Source: Shewanella holmiensis (GTDB taxonomy: Bacteria > Pseudomonadota > Gammaproteobacteria > Enterobacterales > Shewanellaceae). From it: a DNA stretch of 64,000 nt. A program made the translations under genes and the position numbers. Shown here piece after piece: positions 41,473 to 53,574 of this stretch; within the stretch, counting starts at the first letter, position 1, and every line of letters starts with the position of its first letter. The stretch is from assembly GCF_025370255.1 (NCBI RefSeq), contig NZ_JAMTCD010000018.1, forward strand, positions 1-64,000. The letters are read 5' to 3'. The notes below the pieces were generated by a model, which saw nothing but the letters and a program-made list of their open reading frames with translations, had not been told where the DNA came from and made no database searches.

Positions 41473-42351
41473 TTAGTGAATTTTATTCAGAATACCGTCT
41501 AATTCAGCGAGGTTTTGGTAATTAATTACAATTTTCCCTTTGCCTTTAGCGCCATGATTAATGGCAACTTTAGCCCCTAATTTCTCAATTAACTGTTGCT
41601 CCAAGCGGCTTACATCGTGATCTTTAGTTGGAGTTTCAGGGGTTTTAGCCGGATTTAATGCTTTACTGACTAATCGTTCCGTTTCTCGAACAGTCATTTC
41701 TTTTGATGCAACTAATCTAGCCAGATTAGTTTGCTCATCACCTTCAATAGCCAACAATGCCCGCGCATGTCCCATATCAATATCACCATATTCTAATAAA
41801 CGTTTTACGGGCTCATTTAAGCTATTTAAACGTAATAAATTAGAGACTGATGCACGTGATTTACCGACTGCATCGGCAACTTGTTGATGGGTTAACTCAA
41901 ACTCGGTTAATAGCCGCTGTAATGCAATCGCTTCTTCCATTGCATTAAGATCTTCACGTTGAATATTTTCAATCAAGGCGATTGCCACTGCAGCATCATC
42001 GGCAACTTGTTTAACCAAACAAGGTACTTTATTTAGTTTAGCAAGTTGAGCTGCTCGCCAACGACGTTCGCCAGCAATAATTTCATATTTAAACTCTGAT
42101 ACTTTTCGCACAACAATTGGTTGAATAATCCCCTGTGAGCGAATTGATTCAGCTAATTCTTCTAATGCCTCTGGTGACATATCCTTACGCGGTTGATATT
42201 TGCCAGGTTGCAATAGGTCTAAGTCGAGATGAATTAACTCATTGTCAGTTGTATTTTCAGGTTGCTGAATATCAGATTTTCGACTTGCTGCATTGCTATG
42301 GCTCAGTAAGGCATCCAGTCCTTTACCTAAACCGCGTTTTTTTACCGTCAT
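41473..42351 (-). CDS. parB: chromosome-partitioning protein ParB
   Basis: 292 residues. N-terminal KKRGLGKGLDALL, ParB/Srx domain with GERRWRAA (about 95-102; the CTP-binding region), helix-turn-helix TEFELTHQQVADAVGKSRASVSNLL around 150-175 and a C-terminal dimerisation domain. It loads on parS as a sliding clamp and works with ParA. A parS-like site occurs 18 kb away in recF. It lies ten bases after parA. Confidence 0.96.
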   Translation of the reverse strand: MTVKKRGLGKGLDALLSHSNAASRKSDIQQPENTTDNELIHLDLDLLQPGKYQPRKDMSPEALEELAESIRSQGIIQPIVVRKVSEFKYEIIAGERRWRAAQLAKLNKVPCLVKQVADDAAVAIALIENIQREDLNAMEEAIALQRLLTEFELTHQQVADAVGKSRASVSNLLRLNSLNEPVKRLLEYGDIDMGHARALLAIEGDEQTNLARLVASKEMTVRETERLVSKALNPAKTPETPTKDHDVSRLEQQLIEKLGAKVAINHGAKGKGKIVINYQNLAELDGILNKIH

Positions 42352-42361
42352 TATTTAAATC

Positions 42362-43150
42362 CTACGCTTCTTTAATGGGTGTTTGCTGTTCTGCGCGGCG
42401 AATAATTTCACCCGCTAAAGCCAAATATGCCTTTGCGCCGGCACTGCTTTTATCATAATACATGGCAGGTGCACCAAAACTTGGCGCTTCAGCTAAACGA
42501 ATATTTCTTGGGATCACGGTGCGATATACTTTCTCACCAAAATGCTGTTTTAATTGATCCGATACATCATTTGATAATCGATTACGCGGATCATACATGG
42601 TGCGTAAGATCCCTTCGATTGTTAGCGTTGGATTAACCATAGCGCCCAGTTTGGTTATTGTATCAATCAAGGCTGTAAGACCTTCCAATGCATAATATTC
42701 ACATTGCATAGGCACGAGTACAGAATCAGCTGCGGACATGGCATTTACCGTCAGCATGTTTAGTGAAGGTGGGCAATCAATGAAAATATAATCGTATTGA
42801 TCTCTGATTGGGGCCAATGCGTTACGTAAACGGATCTCACGGGCATAGAATTCCATCAATTTGATCTCTGCGGCAGTAACATCACCATTGCCAGCAATCA
42901 GATCATATTTACCCGCAGTATTTTTGATCACTATCTCTTCGAACGGTTTTTCTTCAACCAATAATTCATAGGCGGTATTTTCGACTTCGTATTTATCTAC
43001 ACCACTGCCCATAGTGGCATTGCCTTGTGGATCTAAATCAATCAACAACACTTTACGCTTAGTGGCGGCAAGTGATGCGGCTAAATTTACGCAAGTTGTT
43101 GTTTTTCCTACGCCACCTTTTTGGTTGGCTACGGCAATGATTTTACCCAC
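42362..43150 (-). CDS. parA: chromosome-partitioning ATPase ParA
   Basis: 262 residues. Deviant Walker A KGGVGKTT (about 10-17), Walker A' DLDPQGNAT and Walker B FIDCPPSL are intact. It starts at GTG 43150 (GGATG ribosome site). It is a Soj/ParA-type ATPase that positions origins together with ParB. Confidence 0.96.
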   Translation of the reverse strand: MGKIIAVANQKGGVGKTTTCVNLAASLAATKRKVLLIDLDPQGNATMGSGVDKYEVENTAYELLVEEKPFEEIVIKNTAGKYDLIAGNGDVTAAEIKLMEFYAREIRLRNALAPIRDQYDYIFIDCPPSLNMLTVNAMSAADSVLVPMQCEYYALEGLTALIDTITKLGAMVNPTLTIEGILRTMYDPRNRLSNDVSDQLKQHFGEKVYRTVIPRNIRLAEAPSFGAPAMYYDKSSAGAKAYLALAGEIIRRAEQQTPIKEA

Positions 43151-43207
43151 AATGTCATCCTGTTTATAATTATTGATGTCCGGTATACGTATATCTGCTA
43201 GTGAGTA

Positions 43208-43828
43208 TTACACTTTTACCAATTTTAATAAATGTCGCTGTTCATCAAGCTTTGGTACTTCTAAGGTGATGGTATCAACAAGTTTAAACTCTGCTGGTAT
43301 CGCGGCTATTTCAGCAGCAGTTAACTGACCTTTTAAGGCATAAAATAAACCATTTTCTTTAGGTAAGTGGTGACACCAATTCAACATGTCAGCAATAGAT
43401 GCGAATGCTCTACTTAATACACCATCAAATTTTTGTTCGGGTTGATAAGCTTCAACCCGACTTTCTATCGAGGTAAAGTTATGAATTTTTAATTCAAACT
43501 GCACCTGTTTTTGAAAACGGATCCGTTTACCTAAACTGTCTAGTAATACAAATTCTTTATCAGGATTTAAAATAGCTAATGGAATACCTGGTAATCCAGG
43601 ACCCGTGCCAACATCAATAAAACGCTGACCTTCAAGATAAGGTGATACGACCAAACTGTCCATCACATGACGGATTAACATTTGTTCAGGTGAGCGAACT
43701 GAGGTTAAATTGTACGCTTTATTCCATTTGTTAAGCATTTCAACAAAGCCAACAAGTTGTTTTTGCTGTAATTCAGTTGCTGAAATTTCCATTTCAGCTA
43801 AATAATCACTAAGTTGAGCAGCTAACAC
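43208..43828 (-). CDS. rsmG: 16S rRNA (guanine-N7)-methyltransferase
   Basis: 206 residues. SAM-binding [17 protein letters not shown] at about 66-82 is the RsmG signature. It methylates G527 of 16S rRNA in E. coli. It starts at GTG 43828 with an AGAGG ribosome site. It lies in the mnmG-rsmG-parAB order typical of origins. Confidence 0.95.
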   Translation of the reverse strand: MLAAQLSDYLAEMEISATELQQKQLVGFVEMLNKWNKAYNLTSVRSPEQMLIRHVMDSLVVSPYLEGQRFIDVGTGPGLPGIPLAILNPDKEFVLLDSLGKRIRFQKQVQFELKIHNFTSIESRVEAYQPEQKFDGVLSRAFASIADMLNWCHHLPKENGLFYALKGQLTAAEIAAIPAEFKLVDTITLEVPKLDEQRHLLKLVKV

Positions 43829-43941
43829 AGATAATGCCTCTTTAATTTAAACCAATAAGCTTCGGTATTATGAAGCCGTAAAAGCACTAAGGGAAGCCTT
43901 ATGGCTCCCCTTATTATTGAGTTTGATCAGTTTGTTTGATT

Positions 43942-45831
43942 TTATGCCGTTTTTCTTAATAAACCGCGTTTTTTCAAATGGACTAACAAAATTGAGATCG
44001 CAGCAGGTGTAATACCCGAAATGCGAGACGCTTGGCCAACGGTATCAGGTTTATGGTTATTCAACTTAGCGATCACTTCATTTGATAACCCTGGGACTTC
44101 TTGGTAATCGAGATCCAAAGGTAGTAATGAGTTCTCATGACGAATGGCTTTATCCACTTCATCCTGTTGACGTTGAATATAACCAGAATATTTAACTTGA
44201 ATTTGCACCTGTTCAGCCGCACGTGGATCCTCTAATCCAGGGCCAAAACCTGCTAAAGACATTAATTTTGGATAATCCATTTCAGGACGACGCAGCAAAT
44301 CTTCAAATTTAGCTTCCCGTGATATTGGAGTATTTAAATGTGGATTTAATACGTCAAGCAACGGTGAATTTGGGTGAACCCATTGGCTGCGTAATCGTTG
44401 TAGTTCTAATTCGATCGACTCACGTTTTTCAGAGAATTTAGCCCAACGTTCGTCATCAACCAAACCCAGTTCACGACCTTTTTCAGTCAAACGTAAATCG
44501 GCATTGTCTTCACGTAATAATAAACGATATTCGGCACGACTAGTGAACATTCTGTACGGTTCTTTGGTACCTAAAGTTGATAAATCATCAACTAAAACAC
44601 CAAGATAAGCCTCATCACGACGTGGACACCAGCTGTCTTTACCTTGCACTTGTAAGCTTGCGTTCATTCCCGCAAGTAATCCTTGTGCACCTGCTTCTTC
44701 ATAACCGGTTGTGCCATTGATTTGCCCTGCAAAAAACAACCCATTTATCGCTTTGGTTTCTAATGAGTTTTTAAGATCTCGTGGATCAAAATAATCATAT
44801 TCAATGGCATATCCTGGGCGAACGATCTCGGCATTTTCCATACCCTTGATCGAACGAACTAGATTCAACTGAACATCAAACGGTAAACTGGTCGAAATAC
44901 CGTTTGGATAAATTTCGTTGGTTGTTAATCCTTCTGGCTCAATAAATATTTGATGAGAGGATTTGTCTGCAAAACGATGGATTTTGTCTTCAATTGACGG
45001 ACAGTATCTAGGACCGATTCCTTCAATAACACCAGAATACATCGGACTTCTGTCTAAACCTCCACGAATAATATCGTGGGTTTTTTCGTTAGTATGAGTG
45101 ATGTAACAGGAAATTTGTTTTGGATGTTGACTGACATCGCCCAAAAATGACATTACCGGCAATGGTGTATCGCCTTTTTGCTCTGTCATTTGGTCAAAAT
45201 CGATGGTATTAGCATCAATACGTGGCGGGGTACCTGTTTTTAATCGGCCAACACGTATTGGTAATTCACGTAAGCGATTTGCTAATGCGATAGCCGGTGG
45301 ATCACCAGCTCGACCGCCGCTGTAATTTTGTAATCCAATGTGAATTTTACCGCTTAAAAATGTTCCGGTCGTTAATACTACAGCTGGGGCCTCAAATGCT
45401 AATCCCATTTGGGTAACAACACCAATAACTTTATTATTTTCAACAACTAAGTCATCTACTGCCTGTTGAAATATACGTAAGTTAACTTGGTTTTGAAGAA
45501 TTTGTTGTATTTTTTGTCGATATAAAGCGCGATCAGCTTGAGCGCGAGTGGCTCGCACCGCTGGGCCTTTGCTTGAATTTAATGTTCTAAATTGAATGCC
45601 AGCGTAGTCAGTTGCAATAGCCATTGAGCCGCCTAGGGCGTCAATTTCTTTAACTAAATGACCTTTACCGATCCCACCAATGGCTGGATTACAGGACATT
45701 TGTCCTAAAGTATCGATATTGTGTGTCAGCAATAAAGTTTTAGATCCCATTCTTGCTGCAGCAAGTGCCGCTTCAGTTCCGGCATGACCACCACCTACAA
45801 CAATTACATCAAACCGTTCATGAAAATGCAT
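43942..45831 (-). CDS. mnmG: tRNA uridine-5-carboxymethylaminomethyl modification enzyme
   Basis: 629 residues. FAD site [19 protein letters not shown] at about 11-29, [16 protein letters not shown] at about 47-62, [11 protein letters not shown] at about 198-208, and the C-terminal helical domain ending [10 protein letters not shown]. With MnmE, encoded 6 kb away, it installs the cmnm5 group at wobble U34. It is the gene bordering oriC. Confidence 0.97.
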   Translation of the reverse strand: MHFHERFDVIVVGGGHAGTEAALAAARMGSKTLLLTHNIDTLGQMSCNPAIGGIGKGHLVKEIDALGGSMAIATDYAGIQFRTLNSSKGPAVRATRAQADRALYRQKIQQILQNQVNLRIFQQAVDDLVVENNKVIGVVTQMGLAFEAPAVVLTTGTFLSGKIHIGLQNYSGGRAGDPPAIALANRLRELPIRVGRLKTGTPPRIDANTIDFDQMTEQKGDTPLPVMSFLGDVSQHPKQISCYITHTNEKTHDIIRGGLDRSPMYSGVIEGIGPRYCPSIEDKIHRFADKSSHQIFIEPEGLTTNEIYPNGISTSLPFDVQLNLVRSIKGMENAEIVRPGYAIEYDYFDPRDLKNSLETKAINGLFFAGQINGTTGYEEAGAQGLLAGMNASLQVQGKDSWCPRRDEAYLGVLVDDLSTLGTKEPYRMFTSRAEYRLLLREDNADLRLTEKGRELGLVDDERWAKFSEKRESIELELQRLRSQWVHPNSPLLDVLNPHLNTPISREAKFEDLLRRPEMDYPKLMSLAGFGPGLEDPRAAEQVQIQVKYSGYIQRQQDEVDKAIRHENSLLPLDLDYQEVPGLSNEVIAKLNNHKPDTVGQASRISGITPAAISILLVHLKKRGLLRKTA

Positions 45832-45904
45832 CTTGGACCTACGTTAGCTAATTTTATTTATTAAAAAATAAATGGAGTAAAAAGATTATTCAGTTTGAGT
45901 CGAG

Positions 45905-46330
45905 GATCAGCCGAGTTCAAATTGAGCGGATCATTTTAGCATTTGCAGGGCTGATCATGAAAGATCATTTTTGCTTGTTTGATCCAAAGTGGCTTGAGTA
46001 AAAGATCTTAAGATCTTTATATAGATCTTCTTATTATGTTTACTATTAGGATCGTCAATATCTGTGGGTAACGCTAATTTACATTAATTATTATAGCGTT
46101 ATACGATCCTAATCCTGTGATCAGTTCGCGATCAAACCAGATATAACATGTGGGTAGATCGCATGGTTATCCACAGGGGGGATCTTAATCTAGATCGGGT
46201 GGTGAACAATACAGAGTTATGATCGCATAAAATAATAGCTTATCCACAACGTTATAAATAAAAATGACATTTTGTGGATAAACTGGATCTAAAGTGTGGG
46301 TTAATGATCTTTTATCACTAAAGTTATTCT
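45905..46330. other. oriC: chromosomal replication origin oriC
   Basis: Gene-free region between mnmG and mioC, the classic oriC position. Perfect DnaA boxes TTATCCACA lie at 46167-46175 and 46240-46248 (plus) and at 46273-46281 (minus). One-mismatch boxes are near 46073-46081 (TTACCCACA) and 46149-46157 (CTACCCACA) on the minus strand. The left part is AT-rich with overlapping GATCTT blocks at 46004-46030, resembling the E. coli 13-mer unwinding element. About 20 GATC sites fall in 445 bases, as expected for Dam/SeqA control. Confidence 0.93.
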
Positions 46331-46339
46331 AGGCTTGAT

Positions 46340-46783
46340 CTATATGATCTGCTCTTGCCATTCAGATAACCATGATAAAGCGGGCTCTTCAGGAATGGGA
46401 TCGCGTTGTACATCAATTTGGATCTTATCCACAAATGCCTTTGCTCCCGCAGCTTCAAAGAGGGATATTAATTTTTCAGGCCCTTGGCAGAATGTATCAT
46501 AACTGGAATCACCTATTGCACATAAAGCGAACTGATGCAGGCTGAGATCGGGATTTTCAAGCATCAATTGTTTGTAAAAAGGCTGAATATTATCGGGTAA
46601 ATCGCCTGCTCCATGGGTCGAACAGACTAAGATCCACAGCGGATATTCTGCTAGTTCAGTCAAAATAGGGTCTAACATTACGCTTGTTTGATGACCTTTT
46701 GCCTCTAATTGGGCGGCAAGATCGTCAGCGATATACTCAGTTCCCCCCAATGTTGTGCCTACTAATAACGCTATATTTGCCAT
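46340..46783 (-). CDS. mioC: flavodoxin-like protein MioC
   Basis: 147 residues, flavodoxin fold: FMN phosphate loop VGTTLGGTEY at 8-17, CSTHGAGDLPDN at about 54-65 and AIGDSSYDTFC at about 88-98. In E. coli MioC is an FMN electron carrier and its transcription runs into oriC. Here too the gene reads towards oriC. Confidence 0.92.
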   Translation of the reverse strand: MANIALLVGTTLGGTEYIADDLAAQLEAKGHQTSVMLDPILTELAEYPLWILVCSTHGAGDLPDNIQPFYKQLMLENPDLSLHQFALCAIGDSSYDTFCQGPEKLISLFEAAGAKAFVDKIQIDVQRDPIPEEPALSWLSEWQEQII

Positions 46784-46907
46784 TCTTACTCCGAATATGT
46801 TGAAGATATTGAATTATTTTGCCCTATCAGGACTAACTTTTCATTGCACCTTTTGGTAGGACTCAGTACTTTTAGTTTAATCCGCTTACAATTTAGTAAC
46901 ATTATTT

Positions 46908-48269
46908 ATGACTTTAGTTGAATTTACTCAGCAACTTGCCGATATGGCTTGGGGCCCACATATGCTTATTCTACTTGTGGGTGGCGGAATATTCTTCCTG
47001 ATTTACTCTCGTTTTGTGCCTTTTCGTTATATTGGTCACGCGATTAATATTGTGCGGGGTAAATATCCTGATGATGGTGCCGAAGGTCACATTAGTCATG
47101 CTGGGGCATTATCGAGTGCTATGGCTGGCACCGTGGGGATGGGCAACATAGGCAGTGTGGCTGTGGCGATAATGGTGGGTGGTCCAGGTGCTATTTTTTG
47201 GATGTGGATTAGTGCAATAGTGGGTATGGCTACTAAGTTTTTTACCTGTACTTTAGCTATTATGTACCGTGGAAAAGATGAAAATGGTGATGTACAGGGT
47301 GGGCCTATGTACATTATTACCCAAGGATTATCTAAAAAATGGCACTTTTTGGCAGTATTCTTTTGTGTCGTAGGCCTAGTCGGTAATTTTCCTTTATTTA
47401 ACTCAAATCAATTAGTGCAGATTATTCGCGAATGGCTGATCGTGAAGCCGGGTTATTTTCCGGCAGATCAATCTACGTTTATTGTGGATCTGGGGTTAGG
47501 GATCATCGTGATGCTGATTGTCGCGAGTGTGATTTTAGGTGGGATCAAACGCATTGCTACCGTGGCATCAAAAGTGGTGCCATTGATGATCTTCATTTAT
47601 ATGAGTTGTGCTTTTTATGTTATCGCGACCAATTTAGCTGATATACCTGGTTACTTTTCCCTTATTTTTACTGAAGCATTTTCACTAAACTCGGTTGGTG
47701 GTGGGATTTTAGGCACCATGTTAATTGGCATTCGTCGTGCTGCATTTTCAAATGAAGCGGGTATAGGCACTGAGGTGATGGCCCATGGTTGTGCCAAAAC
47801 CAATGAACCAGTTAAAGAAGGTTTAGTGGCAATGCTTGGCCCTGCAATTGACACTTTAATGGTGTGTACCGCCACGGCAATGATTATTTTGATATCAGGT
47901 GTTTGGCAGGGGACTGAGGCGGAAGGGGTTAATTTATCGGCTCAGGCATTCAGTGTCACTATGCCGGGCGTTGGCCCTTATTTACTGATCCTGTGCGTGG
48001 TATTTTTCAGTATCAGCACCATTTTTACCCAGGCTTTTTATGGCGGGCAATGTTTCGCATTTTTGTTTGGTCGCAGTAAAATTCGATATTATCAATATTT
48101 TTATTTATCGGCCATTTTGTTTGCTGCTACCGCGAGTTTACAGGAAATCGTTAATATCATAGATGCTGCCTATGCCTTAATGGCGATCCCAACCATGACG
48201 TCAGCTATTTTATTAGCACCTAAAGTCCGAGAAGCTTCTAAGAAGTACTTCGCTAAATTAGCGAGTTAA
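46908..48269 (+). CDS. sodium:alanine symporter family protein (AGCS)
   Basis: 453 residues, about 11 membrane helices. GTVGMGNIGSVAVAI (about 74-88), GGPMYIITQGL and FSNEAGIGTEVMAHGCAKT (about 282-300) are AGCS hallmarks. It takes up alanine, glycine or a related amino acid with Na+. Substrate cannot be assigned more closely. Confidence 0.92.
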   Translation: MTLVEFTQQLADMAWGPHMLILLVGGGIFFLIYSRFVPFRYIGHAINIVRGKYPDDGAEGHISHAGALSSAMAGTVGMGNIGSVAVAIMVGGPGAIFWMWISAIVGMATKFFTCTLAIMYRGKDENGDVQGGPMYIITQGLSKKWHFLAVFFCVVGLVGNFPLFNSNQLVQIIREWLIVKPGYFPADQSTFIVDLGLGIIVMLIVASVILGGIKRIATVASKVVPLMIFIYMSCAFYVIATNLADIPGYFSLIFTEAFSLNSVGGGILGTMLIGIRRAAFSNEAGIGTEVMAHGCAKTNEPVKEGLVAMLGPAIDTLMVCTATAMIILISGVWQGTEAEGVNLSAQAFSVTMPGVGPYLLILCVVFFSISTIFTQAFYGGQCFAFLFGRSKIRYYQYFYLSAILFAATASLQEIVNIIDAAYALMAIPTMTSAILLAPKVREASKKYFAKLAS

Positions 48270-48306
48270 AATTAACTAATAAACTGAATTTAATAAAATA
48301 GATAAC

Positions 48307-48350
48307 AAAAATGGAGTACCTACAGAGAATATAGTAGGTACTCCATTTTT
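48307..48350. terminator. bidirectional terminator between symporter and fghA
   Basis: A perfect 17-bp stem (48307-48323 against 48334-48350; core ATGGAGTACCTAC) around a 10-base loop, with A and T tracts at both ends. It serves the convergent symporter and fghA genes. Confidence 0.88.
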
Positions 48351-48397
48351 ATGTTCGGTCATAATACAACTTCGCTTATTGCCCAATTCTGCTTTTA

Positions 48398-49240
48398 TTA
48401 CTTTATTAAGTGTTTTGCGTGAAAACGTAAATGATCTTCAATAAAACTACTGATAAAGAAGTAACTATGATCGTATCCTTCCTGCATGCGCAATATCAGC
48501 GGGTATTGCTGTACTTTAGCGGCTTCAATTAAGCTTTCTGGTTTTAGTTGTTCAACTAAAAAGTTATCGTCGCTGCCTTGATCCACCAGCATAGGTATTT
48601 TTACTGTCGCGTTTTTCATTAGCTCACTACTATCGTACTGAGCCCAGCTTGTTTGATCTGATCCTAAATAACCGTTAAAGGCTTTTTGTCCCCAAGGGCA
48701 ATTAATGGGGTTACAAATAGGGCTATATGCTGAAATAGATTGATATGCTTGTGGGTTTTTAAGGCCTATTGTTATTGCGCCGTGCCCGCCCATAGAGTGA
48801 CCGCTAACACTGCGCTGTTGAGATACTGGAAAGTGTTGTTCAATTAATATTGGCAGCTCTTTCACTATATAATCGTACATTTGATAGTGGGTATTAAAGG
48901 GCGCTTGGGTGGCATTAAGGTAAAACCCAGCACCTAAACCAAAGTCATAAGCTCCGTTTTCATCATCAGGTACATTATCCCCACGTGGACTGGTGTCGGG
49001 TGCGACAATGGCTATTCCTAGCTCAGCCGCCACTCGTTGAATTCCTGATTTTTGCATCACATTTTCGTCGGTGCAGGTGAGGCCTGATAACCAATATAGC
49101 ACAGGTACTTTTTGTGATGCTGCTTGTGGTGGCAGGTAAATAGCAAAACGCATTGGGCAATTTACCGTTTCTGAATAATGGCTATATTGTTTTAACCAGC
49201 CGCCGAACATTTTATTACTACTAGTGTTTTCTAAAGTCAT
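48398..49240 (-). CDS. fghA: S-formylglutathione hydrolase
   Basis: 280 residues from ATG 49240, the usual family length. It is an alpha/beta hydrolase with nucleophile elbow GHSMGGHGA (about 145-153), LSGLTCTDEN and YDHSYFF carrying the catalytic His. It splits S-formylglutathione to formate and glutathione, the second step of glutathione-dependent formaldehyde detoxification. It lies 77 bases behind frmA. A GTG four codons earlier is possible. Confidence 0.93.
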   Translation of the reverse strand: MTLENTSSNKMFGGWLKQYSHYSETVNCPMRFAIYLPPQAASQKVPVLYWLSGLTCTDENVMQKSGIQRVAAELGIAIVAPDTSPRGDNVPDDENGAYDFGLGAGFYLNATQAPFNTHYQMYDYIVKELPILIEQHFPVSQQRSVSGHSMGGHGAITIGLKNPQAYQSISAYSPICNPINCPWGQKAFNGYLGSDQTSWAQYDSSELMKNATVKIPMLVDQGSDDNFLVEQLKPESLIEAAKVQQYPLILRMQEGYDHSYFFISSFIEDHLRFHAKHLIK

Positions 49241-49317
49241 TTGATTGGTCACTTTTTATAAAAATGCCCTTAGCTTAACGTTAAGGGCATGATATTTATT
49301 GAATACGGCAATAAGAT

Positions 49318-50590
<1,273 letters not shown>

Positions 50591-51460
50591 ATGTTGCCAT
50601 GGGAAGGGGTTTATGAATTTGTCGCGGTAGCTGAAACTGACAGCTTTACTGCAGCAGGTAAACGTTTAGCTATTTCGACCGCACAAGTCAGTCGCCAAAT
50701 TAGTCATATTGAAAACAGATTAAGCACAAAATTGTTTTATCGCACCACCCGTAAAGTATCACTAACTGAAGAAGGGCAAATATTTTATCGCCATTGCAGA
50801 CAAGTGATAGATGGCCTTGAAGAGGCTGAAAGGGCTATTAGTAGTTTACAAAATAAACCCCAAGGGCAAATTAAGCTAACCGCACCAGTTACCTATGGTG
50901 AGTCATTTGTTATGCCCATAGTGACCGACTATATGCAACAGTACTCAGATGTTGAAGTGATTTGTGAGTTAACTAATCGGCAGTTAGATTTAGTGGAAGG
51001 GGGTTTTGATTTAGCGATTAGATTAGGTCGCTTAACAGATTCGAGCATGATGGCAAAGCGCTTAACCAGTCGTGAGCAGTTTGTTTGCGCTGCCCCAGAA
51101 TACATAAATCGTTTCGGTGCGCCTTATTCATTATCAGAGTTAGCTCAACACAATTGTTTGGTTGGCTCGCAGCCGCACTGGCATTTTAATGAACAGGGTC
51201 AAGCTAGAAGTATTAAAGTGCAGGGCAATTTACAGTGCAGTAGTGGCATTAGTTTACTTAATGCCGCCATTAAAGGTTTAGGGATTGTACAACTGCCAGG
51301 TTACTACGTGGCTGATGCTATAAAAGAGGGCAAGCTTTCAGTTATTTTAGAATCGTATAAACCGCAGCAAGAGGGGATTTGGGCTTTGTATCCTCACAAT
51401 CGGCATCTATCGCCCAAAGTGAGGTTACTGGTAGATAAGCTCGCTGCTGAATTGCCTTAA
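50591..51460 (+). CDS. LysR-family transcriptional regulator
   Basis: 289 residues. Winged helix at 5-62 (FTAAGKRLAISTAQVSRQISHIENRL), then a periplasmic-binding-protein-like effector domain. It diverges from frmA-fghA, so it probably activates the formaldehyde genes. The effector is inferred to be formaldehyde or its glutathione adduct. Confidence 0.9.
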   Translation: MLPWEGVYEFVAVAETDSFTAAGKRLAISTAQVSRQISHIENRLSTKLFYRTTRKVSLTEEGQIFYRHCRQVIDGLEEAERAISSLQNKPQGQIKLTAPVTYGESFVMPIVTDYMQQYSDVEVICELTNRQLDLVEGGFDLAIRLGRLTDSSMMAKRLTSREQFVCAAPEYINRFGAPYSLSELAQHNCLVGSQPHWHFNEQGQARSIKVQGNLQCSSGISLLNAAIKGLGIVQLPGYYVADAIKEGKLSVILESYKPQQEGIWALYPHNRHLSPKVRLLVDKLAAELP

Positions 51461-51502
51461 CGAACCTTTTAGTGGGTTATTTTAACTGTGATAAGTTTGC
51501 CG

Positions 51503-52114
51503 TTATAAAGATAGTAAGTAACGGCTTACTTGAGCTTTAGAGCGCTTTGATATTTGATTAATCAATTCAAAAGTGATTGCCTTATTGGGCAATTGTTGTT
51601 GCAACAGTGCCAATTGATGATTCCATAAATGCGCTGTCATCGTCGCATCGGCTAATGCTCGGTGAAACACGCCATCATTAGGCAGCTGATGATATTCAAC
51701 TAAGGTGCCTAATTTATGATTGGGGGCATCTTGGTTAATACGACGCGACAGTAATAATGAACAGGCAAAATGACCACTATACGAATGATTGATTCGCTTA
51801 AACTCGGCATCTAAAAACTTCTTATCGAAGCTGGTGTTATGGGCGACCAAGTTAAAACCTTGGCAAAAATCAGCAAAGCGTTGCATAACAATTTCGCAAG
51901 ATTCAGCCTCTGCCAACATCGCATTACTAATGCCTGTATAGCTTTCAATAAAGCTATTTACTCGACGACCTGGGTTCATTAATGCTTGAAAGCTGTCAAC
52001 AATTTCACCATCAACGATTTTTACCGCACCAATTTCTATTGCACGGTCTCCCATATCGGGTGATAAGCCTGTTGTTTCAAAATCGAGAACAATTGCGGTA
52101 TTAGCAAGTTGCAT
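51503..52114 (-). CDS. DnaQ-like 3'-5' exonuclease (DEDDh)
   Basis: 203 residues from ATG 52114. The frame is open further upstream, but that part overlaps mnmE. Exo I VLDFETTG (about 8-15), Exo II VAHNTSFDKKFLD (about 88-100) and Exo III HRALADA (about 150-156) give the D-E-D-D-h residues. It starts eight bases after the mnmE stop and is probably cotranscribed. Substrate (DNA or RNA) is unknown. Confidence 0.88.
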   Translation of the reverse strand: MQLANTAIVLDFETTGLSPDMGDRAIEIGAVKIVDGEIVDSFQALMNPGRRVNSFIESYTGISNAMLAEAESCEIVMQRFADFCQGFNLVAHNTSFDKKFLDAEFKRINHSYSGHFACSLLLSRRINQDAPNHKLGTLVEYHQLPNDGVFHRALADATMTAHLWNHQLALLQQQLPNKAITFELINQISKRSKAQVSRYLLSL

Positions 52115-52121
52115 AAAGTCG

Positions 52122-53483
52122 CTATTTCCCGATACAAAATGAGCTAAAAATTTTACCCAGTAGATCATCAGAGGTGAATTTACCGGTAATTTCAGATAAC
52201 GCCATTTGGCACATGCGTAGCTCTTCAGCCAATAACTCACCGGCTAAATATACTTCTAATTGCTCTTTACCCAACATTAAGTGGCTTTCAGCTAGGTCTA
52301 AGGCTTCTAAATGACGGCGACGGGCAATAAAGCCACCTTCAAGGTTACTTTGGTAGCCCATTAGTGACTTTAAATGCTGTTTTAACTCTTCAACACCTAG
52401 GCCTGTTTTGGCTGATATACGGTAAACATCATAACCTTTTTCTTCTGACATGGTTAACGGCTCGCCGGTCAAGTCTGCTTTATTGCGGATAACCGTAATA
52501 CCGAGTTTTGGTGGTAAACGGTCGATAAAATCGGGCCAAATATCATGCGGGTTTACGGCGTCGGTTGTGGTGCCATCCACCATAAATAACACTCTGTCAG
52601 CGGTGGCTATTTCAGCCCAAGCGCGTTCAATGCCTATTTGTTCTACGGTATCTGTCGTGTCGCGCAATCCGGCTGTATCAATAATATGTAACGGCATTCC
52701 ATCTAGGTGGATATGCTCTCGTAATACATCACGGGTTGTCCCGGCTATTTCGGTAACGATGGCAGATTCTTTACCTGCTAAGGCATTTAATAAACTCGAT
52801 TTACCTGCGTTAGGGCGGCCTGCGATAACCACTTTCATGCCTTCACGAATAATTGAGCCTTGTTTGGCGCTGGCCTGAACATGGGTTAACTTATCTATGA
52901 TGTTATACAGGGCATTGGCTATTTTACCGTCCGATAAAAAGTCGACTTCTTCATCCGGAAAATCAATTGCGGCTTCAACATACAAACGCAGGTTAGTTAC
53001 TTGGTCGACTAATTCATGCACTTCTTTTGAAAACTCACCTTGGAGTGATTGCAATGCACTTTTGGCAGCCTGTTCACTGGTGGCATCAATTAAGTCGGCA
53101 ATAGCTTCTGCTTGAGTCAGATCAAGTTTGTCATTTAAAAAGGCCTGCTCACTGAACTCGCCTGGTTTAGCAATACGAATACCGTCTACTTCCATCACAC
53201 GTTTGATCAGCATATCAAGCACTATTTGGCCACCATGGCCTTGTAGTTCGAGTACATCTTCGCCGGTAAACGAATTTGGGCCTTTGAAAAATAGTGCAAT
53301 ACCCTGGTCGATAACCTGACCGTCGCTACTATTAAAATCACAATATTCGGCATATCGGGTTTTCGGTACATGACCAATAATGGCCATCGCCACATTACTG
53401 GCTAAATCACCTGATACACGAATGATGCCTACTCCTCCACGACCGGGTGCGGTAGCTTGTGCCACAATAGTATCTGTTGTCAC
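52122..53483 (-). CDS. mnmE: tRNA modification GTPase MnmE
   Basis: 453 residues. The N-terminal tetrahydrofolate-binding domain starts [24 protein letters not shown]1 [12 protein letters not shown] lies at about 223-234, G3 DTAGLRDT follows, and the essential C-terminal CIGK ends the protein. Partner of MnmG in cmnm5U34 synthesis. Confidence 0.97.
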   Translation of the reverse strand: MTTDTIVAQATAPGRGGVGIIRVSGDLASNVAMAIIGHVPKTRYAEYCDFNSSDGQVIDQGIALFFKGPNSFTGEDVLELQGHGGQIVLDMLIKRVMEVDGIRIAKPGEFSEQAFLNDKLDLTQAEAIADLIDATSEQAAKSALQSLQGEFSKEVHELVDQVTNLRLYVEAAIDFPDEEVDFLSDGKIANALYNIIDKLTHVQASAKQGSIIREGMKVVIAGRPNAGKSSLLNALAGKESAIVTEIAGTTRDVLREHIHLDGMPLHIIDTAGLRDTTDTVEQIGIERAWAEIATADRVLFMVDGTTTDAVNPHDIWPDFIDRLPPKLGITVIRNKADLTGEPLTMSEEKGYDVYRISAKTGLGVEELKQHLKSLMGYQSNLEGGFIARRRHLEALDLAESHLMLGKEQLEVYLAGELLAEELRMCQMALSEITGKFTSDDLLGKIFSSFCIGK

Positions 53484-53510
53484 GGTTATTTCCTGCTAAA
53501 TCATTAATTG

Positions 53511-53537
53511 AAAAGGCGGCCAATTAAGCCGCCTTTT
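53511..53537 (-). terminator. terminator after yidC
   Basis: AAAAGGCGGC, seven-base loop, GCCGCCTTTT: a GC-rich 10-bp stem with A and T tracts, 38 bases past the yidC stop. Confidence 0.82.
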
Positions 53538-53574
53538 AATGTAACTACACAATGAGTTGTTTATTGAGCTTGGC

